Assembly (NCBI GenBank): GCA_014879565.1
Contig: JACSRW010000008.1
Coordinates: 1 to 34,868 of the forward strand
Direction: 5' to 3'
DNA from: Chitinophagaceae bacterium
Lineage (GTDB): Bacteria; Bacteroidota; Bacteroidia; Chitinophagales; Chitinophagaceae
Length of the DNA: 34,868 bases
Of this stretch, positions 8,856 through 17,296 are shown in pieces (the stretch's first letter is position 1; the number at the start of each line of letters is the position of its first letter). Position numbers and translations under genes: made by a program. Under the pieces are notes generated by a model that searched no databases, had not been told where the DNA came from, and saw only the letters and a list, made by a program, of their open reading frames with translations.

Positions 8856-8883
8856 CTAACTTCGAACTTCAAACTTCTAACTA
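8856..8883 (+). repeat. Heptanucleotide tandem repeat, 4 units
   Basis: Four 7-base units: CTAACTT, CGAACTT, CAAACTT and CTAACTA. The last ends three bases before the ychF ATG. The core AACT is constant while the first two bases vary. Confidence 0.8.
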
Positions 8884-8886
8884 AAA

Positions 8887-9984
8887 ATGGCATTACAGGC
8901 AGGTATCGTTGGTCTTCCTAATGTAGGTAAATCCACTTTGTTCAATGCGGTCAGCAACAGCGCCAAAGCGCAGGCCAGCAATTACCGCTTCTGCACCATT
9001 GATCCGAATGTGGGACTGGTGGATGTACCTGATCCCCGGCTGAATAAACTGGCTGAACTGGTCAACCCGAACCGTATTGTACCCACCCAGATTGAAATCG
9101 TAGATATCGCGGGCCTGGTACGCGGAGCCAGCAAGGGTGAAGGGCTGGGTAATAAATTCCTGGGTAATATCCGGGAAGTGGATGCCATCATTCATGTGGT
9201 ACGCTGTTTTGAAGATGAGAATATCCTGCGCGATGAAGGTGCCATTAACCCGGTTAGTGATAAGGAGATTATTGACACCGAACTGCAGCTGAAAGACCTG
9301 GAAAGTGTTGAGAAGAAAATCCAGCGTACAGAAAAAATGGCAAAGGCTGATCCTAAACTAAGGGCCGAACTGGATGTACTGATGCGTTGCAAAGACCATC
9401 TTGAAAAAGGGAAAAGCATCCGGGAACTGGATCTGAATAAACCGGAAAGAGTGGCTATTGCCGATCTCTTCCTGCTCACCGAAAAACCGGTACTCTATGT
9501 GGCCAACGTAGATGAGGCGTCCATGCATACCGGTAACAAGTATTCTGAGGCCCTGAAGGAAGCGGTTAAAAATGAAAAAGCAGAAGTCATCATCATGAAT
9601 AATTCTATCGAAGCCCAGATTGCCGAGATGGAAAACCCGGATGACAAACTCCTCTTCATGGAAGAGTATAAAATGACAGAACCTGCCCTTGACCGGCTGA
9701 TCCATTCCGCGTATCGCCTGCTCAACCTTTACACCTATTTTACGGCCGGTGTGCAGGAAGTAAGAGCCTGGACCATTCACGAAGGATGGAGGGCCCCCCA
9801 GGCGGCCAGTGTTATTCATACTGATTTCGAAAAAGGGTTTATCAAAGCGGAGGTTATTGCCTACGAAGATTTCATTCAATACGGGTCAGAAGCCGCCTGC
9901 CGCGAAGCCGGTAAACTGCGGATTGAAGGAAAAGAATACATCGTCAAAGACGGCGATGTCATGCATTTCCGCTTTAATGTATAA
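8887..9984 (+). CDS. ychF: YchF/OLA1-family ribosome-binding ATPase
   Basis: A 365-residue protein of normal YchF length. The P-loop GLPNVGKST lies at residues 9-17. The Walker B/G3 region is EIVDIAGLVRGASKGEGLGN. The G4 position reads YVANVDE (about 202-208) instead of NKxD, which is the known reason YchF prefers ATP over GTP. A coiled-coil insert lies near 115-180 and the C-terminal TGS domain covers about 280-363 (YFTAGVQEVRAWTIHEG). YchF binds the ribosome and is linked to stress and translation control. It begins a + strand run and is divergent from the spmAB-like gene. Confidence 0.97.
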   Translation: MALQAGIVGLPNVGKSTLFNAVSNSAKAQASNYRFCTIDPNVGLVDVPDPRLNKLAELVNPNRIVPTQIEIVDIAGLVRGASKGEGLGNKFLGNIREVDAIIHVVRCFEDENILRDEGAINPVSDKEIIDTELQLKDLESVEKKIQRTEKMAKADPKLRAELDVLMRCKDHLEKGKSIRELDLNKPERVAIADLFLLTEKPVLYVANVDEASMHTGNKYSEALKEAVKNEKAEVIIMNNSIEAQIAEMENPDDKLLFMEEYKMTEPALDRLIHSAYRLLNLYTYFTAGVQEVRAWTIHEGWRAPQAASVIHTDFEKGFIKAEVIAYEDFIQYGSEAACREAGKLRIEGKEYIVKDGDVMHFRFNV

Positions 9985-10065
9985 GCGAAATGTTTTAAAA
10001 CTTATCTCCAAAAGTTTTCTCGTTCTCCCGGAAAATTGTACATTAGTATAACAACTAAAGCTAAT

Positions 10066-10821
10066 ATGTTCATTCATATTACTTTACGTTTCGCTTTGGC
10101 TTCCGGGCTGCTGACGGCATTTATGCTGTCTGACATTTCTCTACTCCCAATCCAGGCGCAGGTAAAAAACCAGACGGTGATACTACCTTCGTTTTCGGCC
10201 CCTCCGCCAAAGGCCGGCACAGCAGCAGAAAGACTCTCCGGTAGCTTTAAAATTTTTTACCCGCTCACTGAACAGGCCAGGTATTCGATATTACTCTGCG
10301 CCGATCTGCCCGATAATAATAATCCGGGGAGGGTTCATGTAAAAAGCGAAACCGGTCATGTTTTCCTCGTTTTCACTAAAATTGAGAACACCGATACCCT
10401 ACATAATGTATTCGGTTTTTATCCGCGCAGACCCGCCTCCAGCCTGCTGTTTAAAAATGTAAAAAGTGAAATACTGAATAACAGCCTTCGGGAATATAAT
10501 GCCTCGGTTATTGAATATCTTACAGCGGAACGTTTTGAGGCTGCTATCTCCAAAGCGGTAGCCCTTGCCCGAAAAAAATACAATCTCAATAAGTACAATT
10601 GTTATGATTACGCACTTGAACTTTTCAATTCCCTGAGTGATCATGATCCGCTTCCCGCACACCCTGTCCGGTACCCGTTTATTTTCGGCAAAGGAGGGTC
10701 TCCCTGTGGTCTGTATAAGGACCTGAAGCGATTAAAGGAGACCGGTTCTGCCCGGGCGCCATTCATTCAAATAGGTATTTTCCGGGCGCCCATCAGTACT
10801 GAACAAACCGCTGTCCACTAA
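10066..10821 (+). CDS. Predicted secreted cysteine hydrolase, permuted papain/NlpC-like (hypothetical)
   Basis: A 251-residue exported protein of no family I can name. Residues 1-32 look like a long signal peptide ending IQAQ. A conserved-looking SETGHVFLVFTKI segment (His98) is followed by FGFYP and, later, NLNKYNCYDYALELFN (Cys179). A His before a Cys in these contexts is the order seen in circularly permuted papain-fold enzymes (LRAT-like, DUF4105-like), so a thiol peptidase, amidase or acyltransferase acting in the periplasm is possible (inference). The frame is also open from a TTG at 10036; the ATG at 10066 is preferred because it starts the signal peptide. It lies between ychF and a beta-barrel gene, with no obvious functional link. 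Confidence 0.7.
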   Translation: MFIHITLRFALASGLLTAFMLSDISLLPIQAQVKNQTVILPSFSAPPPKAGTAAERLSGSFKIFYPLTEQARYSILLCADLPDNNNPGRVHVKSETGHVFLVFTKIENTDTLHNVFGFYPRRPASSLLFKNVKSEILNNSLREYNASVIEYLTAERFEAAISKAVALARKKYNLNKYNCYDYALELFNSLSDHDPLPAHPVRYPFIFGKGGSPCGLYKDLKRLKETGSARAPFIQIGIFRAPISTEQTAVH

Positions 10822-10863
10822 GGAGTCACGGATACCTTTTTTTTAACCCTTAAACCAACCAAT

Positions 10864-11469
10864 ATGCGAAAGTATCTGCTTTTGCTGCTGGCAAGCGTTT
10901 TTTGTCTGCAGCTTTCCGCCCAACTTTACTCTGATTCAACGGGACAAAAAAAGAAGAAAAAAATGGATCACTTCCTCTATGGAACAGTCGGTTTTCAGTT
11001 GTCCGGCATTAACGGAGACAGTGACAGTTATAATGAAATGCTGCCGGGTTTTCATTTCGGACTCGGTATCCGGCTGGCTGAACTGAGTGATGTTGTCGGT
11101 CTCCGGACAGAACTCACGTACTCATCACAGGGATCCAGATATGACGATTATGTAAAGGGTAAAGTGATCCTTAGTTACCTCACACTTCCCGTGCTGATCC
11201 GGGCTGGTTCCAAATCGGGTTTCTATGGAGAAGGGGGCATACAACCGGGACTGCTGCTCAGTGCCAAAGACAAATGGGAAGATGAGTCGTATGATTTTAA
11301 GGAATATGTAAACAGCTTTGATTTCAGTGTGCTGCTAGGCGCCGGGTATCAGAAAAACAGGCTGGGTGTCGGCCTGCGGATCGCTCCGGGCCTGTCTAAT
11401 ATCAATAAGGACAGTGATTCCAAAGACCGGAATTTTGTGGGCAGTATCAGAACCACATTTACATTCTGA
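10864..11469 (+). CDS. PorT-like outer-membrane beta-barrel protein
   Basis: A 201-residue protein with signal peptide MRKYLLLLLASVFCLQLSAQ. A basic linker (KKKKK near 29-33) is followed by alternating strands with the features of the Bacteroidota outer-membrane barrel domain (PorT family, PF13568-like): PGFHFGLGIRLAEL, VGLRTELTYSSQGSRY, LTLPVLIRA and the C-terminal IRTTFTF. Members of this broad family range from type IX secretion parts to proteins of unknown role, and nothing here fixes the role. It starts 42 bases after the previous stop and may be co-transcribed with it. It converges on the SprA-like gene. Confidence 0.85.
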   Translation: MRKYLLLLLASVFCLQLSAQLYSDSTGQKKKKKMDHFLYGTVGFQLSGINGDSDSYNEMLPGFHFGLGIRLAELSDVVGLRTELTYSSQGSRYDDYVKGKVILSYLTLPVLIRAGSKSGFYGEGGIQPGLLLSAKDKWEDESYDFKEYVNSFDFSVLLGAGYQKNRLGVGLRIAPGLSNINKDSDSKDRNFVGSIRTTFTF

Positions 11470-11497
11470 TCAGGATTCATCCGTAAACAGATCAGAA
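11464..11497. terminator. Possible bidirectional hairpin over two convergent stop codons
   Basis: TTCTGATC (11464-11471) and GATCAGAA (11490-11497) are perfect complements with an 18-base loop. Each arm contains one of the two stop codons of the convergent genes. There is no strong T-run on either side, so termination is only a possibility. Confidence 0.35.
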
Positions 11498-14400
11498 AAG
11501 GGCCGTCACGCCAGCCTTACCCAGATGTACGGTGCGGGCAGTGCCGGCCCTTCTTCCGTCATACTGAAAATTAAGTTCCAGATTATTGACAAGTCGCTTA
11601 TTAAAACCCAGAGACCAGAGCAGGTTATTGCCGGGCAGTAATCCATCGAGCATTATATAGCTGACGGTTGTATTGGCCACCGCGTTAAAGGAAATCCTGT
11701 TATAAGTGAACTTCCCGGTCACCGAACTGCGCTGCAGGATATTGTACCTGCTTTCAAAATTGAAAGCGTGAGAAATTGATCTTTCTCCCCCGTATGCCTG
11801 CAGGTTTTTCTTCCGGTCAAATTTATATGAGGTCTGCACCCGGAATTTTGTACCCCGGATATACACAAATGCGGGCTCCATACTGGTAACGGATAAATCA
11901 TAATTACGATTGGCAAATTGCGGGGTATACAACGCATTTACCCCGGTTTTGGAGCCCATGGTCAGGGACACGGAGCGGCTCAGGTTCCACCGGGCTTTCA
12001 CCGACCAGTCACTGATCTTTCTTGTCTCATAGCCATAGGTAAGCAGGGATTTACCGTTATTCCGATAAAAAGTCAGATCCATTCCCCATTTGCTGCTGAA
12101 CCGGTTAAAGGAAAGGGTATTGAGAATGGTATTACCCAAGGTGATCAGGGCGGTGTCCTCAACCGTATATTTAAAAGGATTGAATTCGAAACTACCCCGG
12201 GCCAGTGATTTACGACTGCTCTGGAATGAACTCAGCAGGTTGAAACGGGCAATGAATTTCTTCAGTCCCTTCTGGTCCCTGCCGGCCAGTAATACCCTCG
12301 GATTGAGGTCCAGGCGGTAATTGAGTGTGATATAATTGGCCTTAATAAAGTCATTGGTAGGTGTGAATACCCGGATAAATTTTGCCTGGTCGGCAAAAGC
12401 CGCCAGTTCAAACTCATTCAGTTGCTGGATATTATCCCCGTTATAATCATTCCAGGCGTACTGACCGGTACCGGCCGGTACTTCCAGGTAGGCAAAATCC
12501 CTCCGCTGCTCCTGCCCTGCTCCCACTTCATACAAAACATTCCCGGTCAGGAATCCTTTCATTTCATTCATCACGTATTCGGCCCTTCCCAGAATGGTTT
12601 CATCTTCTTTCTGTCCGGACAAGCGGTTATTATATACTTTCAGTTTCCGGAAAGTCGCATTCAGGTAGAATTGTCTTTTTGTGTTTCCCTCCAGCTGTGT
12701 CTGCAGGTTCAGGTTCAGGCTCCGGTCACCCCGCAAAAAGTCCTTGCCCGCCGCATATTTATCCGAACGGGTGAAGAAGGTAAGTGCATACCGGTTCTTT
12801 TTCGTTTCATCCGATTTCAGGTAAGCGGACCAAACATCAAAATTAAAGGCAGCCGGAACCAGGGTATCTGTCTGTTTGAAACGGGAGGCGCTTTTTTCCA
12901 GCGAATAACTGACTCCTGTCCGCCAGTTATTCCACTTCTTCAGCTCTTTACTCAGGTCAATAGTCGGGCGAAAGAACTTTCCATCATTAACCCCGTAATC
13001 AAAACCGGTATATACAAACTGGTTGCTAAAACGCCATCCTTTCCAGAGCGCATTATGTTTAAGCTGATGCTGCAATCCTTTATAATCATCACTCCGGCTA
13101 TACCGTATCAGCTGGTAACTCAGCCCCTGTTCTTTATTGTTCCGGATGCCAACGAGGGCCTTTGTGACATGCTCATCCACGGGCAGCACGGTTGTGGCCA
13201 GCTGCAACCCCCAATCCCGGCTGAATTCCACATTCCGCAACCTTTCCAGCGGACTGAATTTGCGCTGTACGGATTCGTGGTCAATCCCCGTTATCAGTTC
13301 AAGATGATTCCGGGGGGTGAGCAGCGTCGTTTTATTCAGCTGAAATTTACCGGCCCAGCCTCTGTCATCCCCGTTATTTTTGGAAGAAAAGGTATTGACA
13401 TCATTGTTACTCGTAGCAATCTCCGCTTTCAGCAAGGTATGCTTATCCGGACTATAGTCCAGTCCCAGGTTTACAATCTGCTGCCTTCGGGGAGCCACTA
13501 TCACCTGTACCGGCTCATATTGTCCCTGCCGGCTGCCCCCTACCGGGGGCAGATAGCGGTAGACCTTTCCATTGGCCCCGTTGAAATCGGGCATATAATC
13601 TCCTTTTCCTGGTCCTACATCAATAAAAGATAAATTATACCGGGCCCGCTGCGGATCGGTGGAATACACATAAAAGGAATCGGTACCACTATAAACTTTT
13701 TCGTATAAAATTTTATCTGCCGCAAACGTGTCAATCACTGCTGTGGGATAATAGGCCTCCTGTATACTATCCCCCAGGTCGGCCAGAAATTGTTTCTGCC
13801 GGTTATCCAAAATCTGGTTGATCTGGGAATTGCGGGCATCCGCATTATTGAAGGCGCCGAGCCGGAGTTTCAGTTTCTGGTTGAACTCCAATTCCTGCGA
13901 AAGGTAGAGATTGGTATTCAGGTAATTTCTTTCCGCATATTCAAACTCAACCTGGATACGGCTGTCTTTAGTGATCATCCTTTTAGGCGTGAAGGTGATT
14001 TCTGCGGTATTGTAATTAATGACATAATCCTGGTCTTCTCCCCTTTGCAAAAGCTGCCCGTCATAAAACACCCTTTCCGTATTGGCCAGTACGACAAAAA
14101 ACAATTCATTATTGGGGCCCCTTAACCGGTATGGTCCCTGGTTACCTTCCTGGGGCTCCAGTAATTGCCGGCTGAATTTACCTTTGGCAACAGATCCGCT
14201 GACCAGTGTCCGCGACTGAAGCCGGGGCGAAAGAGCCTGTTCATTCCGGAATGCCACTCCCTGCAGCCGTTTGTAAAAATTGAGAAAATATGACTGCTGC
14301 TGGCGGATATCAATATCCCCGAGGTTGAGCTGCCACCCTCGTTTTTTGAATTGCAGGAAGACCTGGTCAAATTCATTTAACTGCTGGGTATTCCCATCCG

Positions 14401-14968
14401 GTTGTATCGGAATATTGTTATCGGTAATTGCTGCCTGTATTTCGATACTGTCACCCAGCATGCCGCTGAGCTGAAGATTCAGCGAAGAATTTACCACCGC
14501 GTCCTGTCTGTTACCAAAACCAATCTGGCGGCCCAGGCTGCCTTCCGCTTTCAGGGAACCAAAATCGAATACCCCCCGCTGCTCGTTTGTAAGGTTCCGG
14601 TTGAATTCAAAGGGCTTCACATAAAAATTGTTCATTACGCTGTCATAACTGAGCCGCTGAGAGGCCGACTGTAAACGGAAGGGGAATACCCGGTAAGTAA
14701 CGGTTATTTTTTCAAAAGCTGGTTTTTGCAGCCAGTAAAGAACCGACCTGACGGCATCCAGCCGGTATGAAGCAGGCGGCACCTGGTCTGCGATAAATGT
14801 GCCGGGTACTATGCTGAGTGAGTCAAGCAAAATGGAATCGGTTGCCACCGGAAAAACCTTTACCCTTAAACCGGATGCCGGTACCGGGGTTCCCGGCACC
14901 TGTGCACAGAGCCCTGCCGTTAATAGCAGTGCCAGCAGCATCAGATATGGTTTTTCAAATTGCTTCAA
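11492..14968 (-). CDS. SprA-like large outer-membrane beta-barrel protein
   Basis: A 1158-residue exported protein. A signal peptide (hydrophobic LMLLALLLTAGLCAQ) is followed by a short beta-rich domain (about 30-130). A region near 140-260 has wording like that of the type IX translocon protein SprA: LNLQLSGMLGDSIEIQAAI, QQLNEFDQVFLQFKK and LNLGDIDIRQQQSYFLNFYK. Long stretches of alternating aromatic strands then run to the C-terminus (barrel). SprA itself is about twice as long, so this is a shorter paralogue, perhaps an export channel or surface scaffold (inference). The start is uncertain: TTG at 14968 gives a basic signal-peptide head (KQFEK), while the first ATG is at 14941. The opposite strand carries several open frames, which are shadows. 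Confidence 0.75.
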   Translation of the reverse strand: MKQFEKPYLMLLALLLTAGLCAQVPGTPVPASGLRVKVFPVATDSILLDSLSIVPGTFIADQVPPASYRLDAVRSVLYWLQKPAFEKITVTYRVFPFRLQSASQRLSYDSVMNNFYVKPFEFNRNLTNEQRGVFDFGSLKAEGSLGRQIGFGNRQDAVVNSSLNLQLSGMLGDSIEIQAAITDNNIPIQPDGNTQQLNEFDQVFLQFKKRGWQLNLGDIDIRQQQSYFLNFYKRLQGVAFRNEQALSPRLQSRTLVSGSVAKGKFSRQLLEPQEGNQGPYRLRGPNNELFFVVLANTERVFYDGQLLQRGEDQDYVINYNTAEITFTPKRMITKDSRIQVEFEYAERNYLNTNLYLSQELEFNQKLKLRLGAFNNADARNSQINQILDNRQKQFLADLGDSIQEAYYPTAVIDTFAADKILYEKVYSGTDSFYVYSTDPQRARYNLSFIDVGPGKGDYMPDFNGANGKVYRYLPPVGGSRQGQYEPVQVIVAPRRQQIVNLGLDYSPDKHTLLKAEIATSNNDVNTFSSKNNGDDRGWAGKFQLNKTTLLTPRNHLELITGIDHESVQRKFSPLERLRNVEFSRDWGLQLATTVLPVDEHVTKALVGIRNNKEQGLSYQLIRYSRSDDYKGLQHQLKHNALWKGWRFSNQFVYTGFDYGVNDGKFFRPTIDLSKELKKWNNWRTGVSYSLEKSASRFKQTDTLVPAAFNFDVWSAYLKSDETKKNRYALTFFTRSDKYAAGKDFLRGDRSLNLNLQTQLEGNTKRQFYLNATFRKLKVYNNRLSGQKEDETILGRAEYVMNEMKGFLTGNVLYEVGAGQEQRRDFAYLEVPAGTGQYAWNDYNGDNIQQLNEFELAAFADQAKFIRVFTPTNDFIKANYITLNYRLDLNPRVLLAGRDQKGLKKFIARFNLLSSFQSSRKSLARGSFEFNPFKYTVEDTALITLGNTILNTLSFNRFSSKWGMDLTFYRNNGKSLLTYGYETRKISDWSVKARWNLSRSVSLTMGSKTGVNALYTPQFANRNYDLSVTSMEPAFVYIRGTKFRVQTSYKFDRKKNLQAYGGERSISHAFNFESRYNILQRSSVTGKFTYNRISFNAVANTTVSYIMLDGLLPGNNLLWSLGFNKRLVNNLELNFQYDGRRAGTARTVHLGKAGVTALF

Positions 14969-15044
14969 AAGCAGCAGTTTATATTGACATAAGCGTAAAA
15001 CTGGCCATTTTATTGTATTAACAGATTGCTTAGATTAAATCAAT

Positions 15045-15052
15045 TAAATTTG
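15045..15052 (+). promoter_or_regulatory. Possible -7 promoter element for the T9SS cargo gene
   Basis: TAAATTTG matches TAnnTTTG exactly, 19 bases before the ATG at 15072. No good TTTG box lies at the expected upstream distance. The AT-rich 103-base gap between divergent starts (14969-15071) holds nothing else I can name. Confidence 0.35.
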
Positions 15053-15071
15053 ATAATCAACCTGCTATAGT

Positions 15072-17240
15072 ATGCTTTTCCGGCTTCCGGGACTTGTTTT
15101 GCGCTGCCTTTTTCTGTCTTTTGCCATTCAGGCAGTTCAGCCCTTATCCGGGCAGCAAGATAGTTATTGGTATTTTGGAAAAAAAGCAGCACTTGATTTC
15201 AGAAATGCCGGGGGCAATACCCCTCCCGAAGTCCTTTTCAACAGTGTGATGACCACCACTGAAGCCTCAGCCACCATTTCAGACAATGATGGAAATCTCC
15301 TTTTTTATACCAATGGGGTACAGGTTTTCAACCGTCTGCACCGGGTAATGGCCAATGGGGATGGTCTAGCGGGTGACCCCTCTTCCTGCCAGATTGCGGT
15401 GGTACCGCAACCAGGTAATTCCCGTTTCTATTATATTTTCACCACAGATGCCTTCGAAAATGATTTCCTCGGCGGTTATTATTATTCAATAGTGGATATT
15501 AACGGTGACGGGGGTCTCGGGGATGTTGTCAGTAAAAATGTGCCCCTCTGGCCCTCCTGCTCTGAAAGAATCACCGCTATCCGGCATGCGAATGGCACTG
15601 ATGTTTGGGTTATCACCAATGACCAGGATGCTGATATATTCCGGGCCTGGCTGATTACCTGCGACGGACTTCAACCAGGTCCGCCTGTGGTATCTGTGTT
15701 GGGTGAAAAAATGAATCTGAATCCGCTGATGAATGTGGGTGTACTGAAGGCCAGTCCGGACGGAAAATTTGTTTGCCAGACTCATTTTCCTTTTGCAGAT
15801 GCTTTTTCCCAGGTTCCCCAGTTTGCTCAGTTTTTTGATTTCGACAATGAGACAGGCAGGCTGAGTAATGCACGTAAAATCAGTTTCCCGGGTGCACAGT
15901 ACAATCACTGTGAGTTTTCCCCGGATTCCCGTTTACTTTACCTCACCCGGAAAAACAACCGGATGCTGGACCAACTGGAAATCACACTCCCGACTTTAAC
16001 CGATATCCTGAATTCACGGATTGAAATTCCGACCGTAAATCCTTTTTACGATATACAACTGGCAGCTGATGAAAAAATTTACCTGACAGAATCAGGAGGG
16101 TTTCTCGCTGTTATTCCATTCCCCAATATAAAAGGGAACGGATGCGGGTTCCGGAGAAATGCTGTCAGTCTTTTACCGGGAACTTCCTATATCGGTCTGC
16201 CTTCACATATCAATGATATCGTAGGTTCGGCCGGCCAGGGCAATGGATTCGGGTATTCAATTCTTGACAGCTGTACCGGGAAACTGCAGTTTCTTTCCAG
16301 CCCGGTAATGCCCGGACCTGTGAGCTGGTTATGGGAATTCGGAGATAACAGTACCTCCACCGAGCAAAATCCTGTACATATATTCAATGATCCGTCCCGG
16401 GTCTATACAGTAAAACTGACACTTAGTTCAGCTGCCGCCTGTGGTACGGTGGTCAGGTCAAGGCAGATACTTCCGGCTGGTGTATCAAAACCCCGGGCGG
16501 ATTTCAGCAGTTCCTTTGTATGCGACTCCGGTTTTGTACGGTTTATCAACTCAAGTACCGGATTAAACCAGCCGGGTATACGGTTTAGCTGGGATTTTGG
16601 AGACGGGGATTCATCTGAACTTTCTGATCCGCTTCACATATATCCGGTCAGTGGGAGTTATATGGTCAAAATGAAACTGCATACCGGAAATACTTGTCTT
16701 GACGATTCGGTCAGCAAACCCGTTACTGTCAGCCGTTTTGAATTTCAGTTGACTCCCGACCAGGCAATTCAGGGAGGCCAGTCAATAAGGCTGACTGCCA
16801 GTGAAGCAGCGGATCAGTACCTTTGGTCACCCGGTCTATGGCTTTCCGACAGTACGGTCCGGAATCCGCTGGCGAGTCCTGAAGAAAGCATCACCTATAT
16901 TTTAAAGGCGCGGAAAGACGGTTGTTCGGCTACAGACAGTGTACACATTACCGTTATCCACAATGATTTTCTCCATATGCCTACGGCCTTTACGCCTAAC
17001 GGGGATGGCAGAAACGATGAGATATATCCCTTAATCAATGGCCGCTACAGGCTGGTTTCCTTCACTGTTTACAACCGGTTTGGCCAGGCCGTTTTCCATA
17101 CAGCTGAAAAAGAAAAGGGATGGGATGGTAAAACCGGGGGAATGGAGCAGGATACGGGTGTTTATGTATGGGTTCTGAAGGTGATTCAGCCGGATGGTGT
17201 TTCCCGTACAGAAAAAGGATTGCTCTCTCTGATCAGGTAA
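15072..17240 (+). CDS. Secreted PKD-domain protein with gliding-motility/T9SS type B C-terminal domain
   Basis: A 722-residue secreted protein. Signal peptide about 1-28; a beta-propeller-like N-terminal part (about 30-400) with repeats of the type seen in CHU-style cargo (DSYWYFGKKAALDF, then NDNGNLLFYTNG-like wording). Two PKD domains follow, centred on WLWEFGDNST (about 418) and FSWDFGDGDS (about 505), then an Ig-like segment with YLWSPGLWLSD. The C-terminal sorting domain (about 636-722) carries the hallmark FTPNGDGRNDE, YNRFGQAVF and GVYVWVLKV. This domain directs export by the type IX system and attachment to the cell surface. The substrate or ligand is unknown. It is divergent from the SprA-like gene and ends at a strong terminator. 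Confidence 0.92.
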   Translation: MLFRLPGLVLRCLFLSFAIQAVQPLSGQQDSYWYFGKKAALDFRNAGGNTPPEVLFNSVMTTTEASATISDNDGNLLFYTNGVQVFNRLHRVMANGDGLAGDPSSCQIAVVPQPGNSRFYYIFTTDAFENDFLGGYYYSIVDINGDGGLGDVVSKNVPLWPSCSERITAIRHANGTDVWVITNDQDADIFRAWLITCDGLQPGPPVVSVLGEKMNLNPLMNVGVLKASPDGKFVCQTHFPFADAFSQVPQFAQFFDFDNETGRLSNARKISFPGAQYNHCEFSPDSRLLYLTRKNNRMLDQLEITLPTLTDILNSRIEIPTVNPFYDIQLAADEKIYLTESGGFLAVIPFPNIKGNGCGFRRNAVSLLPGTSYIGLPSHINDIVGSAGQGNGFGYSILDSCTGKLQFLSSPVMPGPVSWLWEFGDNSTSTEQNPVHIFNDPSRVYTVKLTLSSAAACGTVVRSRQILPAGVSKPRADFSSSFVCDSGFVRFINSSTGLNQPGIRFSWDFGDGDSSELSDPLHIYPVSGSYMVKMKLHTGNTCLDDSVSKPVTVSRFEFQLTPDQAIQGGQSIRLTASEAADQYLWSPGLWLSDSTVRNPLASPEESITYILKARKDGCSATDSVHITVIHNDFLHMPTAFTPNGDGRNDEIYPLINGRYRLVSFTVYNRFGQAVFHTAEKEKGWDGKTGGMEQDTGVYVWVLKVIQPDGVSRTEKGLLSLIR

Positions 17241-17244
17241 CTAT

Positions 17245-17276
17245 AAAGGGGTCCGCCCGTATTGGCGGGCCCCTTT
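17245..17276. terminator. Strong hairpin terminator between convergent genes
   Basis: A 13-bp stem (AAAGGGGTCCGCC with GGCGGGCCCCTTT, one G-U pair) and a six-base loop. It sits between the T9SS cargo stop (17240) and the convergent oligopeptidase stop (17297) and can act on both strands, though the T-runs are short. Confidence 0.8.
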
Positions 17277-17296
17277 GCTATCATGCAGTTCTGTCC

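Noticed and set aside
9997-10018. Hairpin AAAACTT/AAGTTTT after ychF
   Set aside because: The stem is almost all A-T with an 8-base loop and no T-run; too weak to call a terminator.
12422-13633. A 403-codon open frame on the + strand
   Set aside because: It lies wholly antisense to the SprA-like gene, has no signal or domain, and has the odd composition of a shadow frame.
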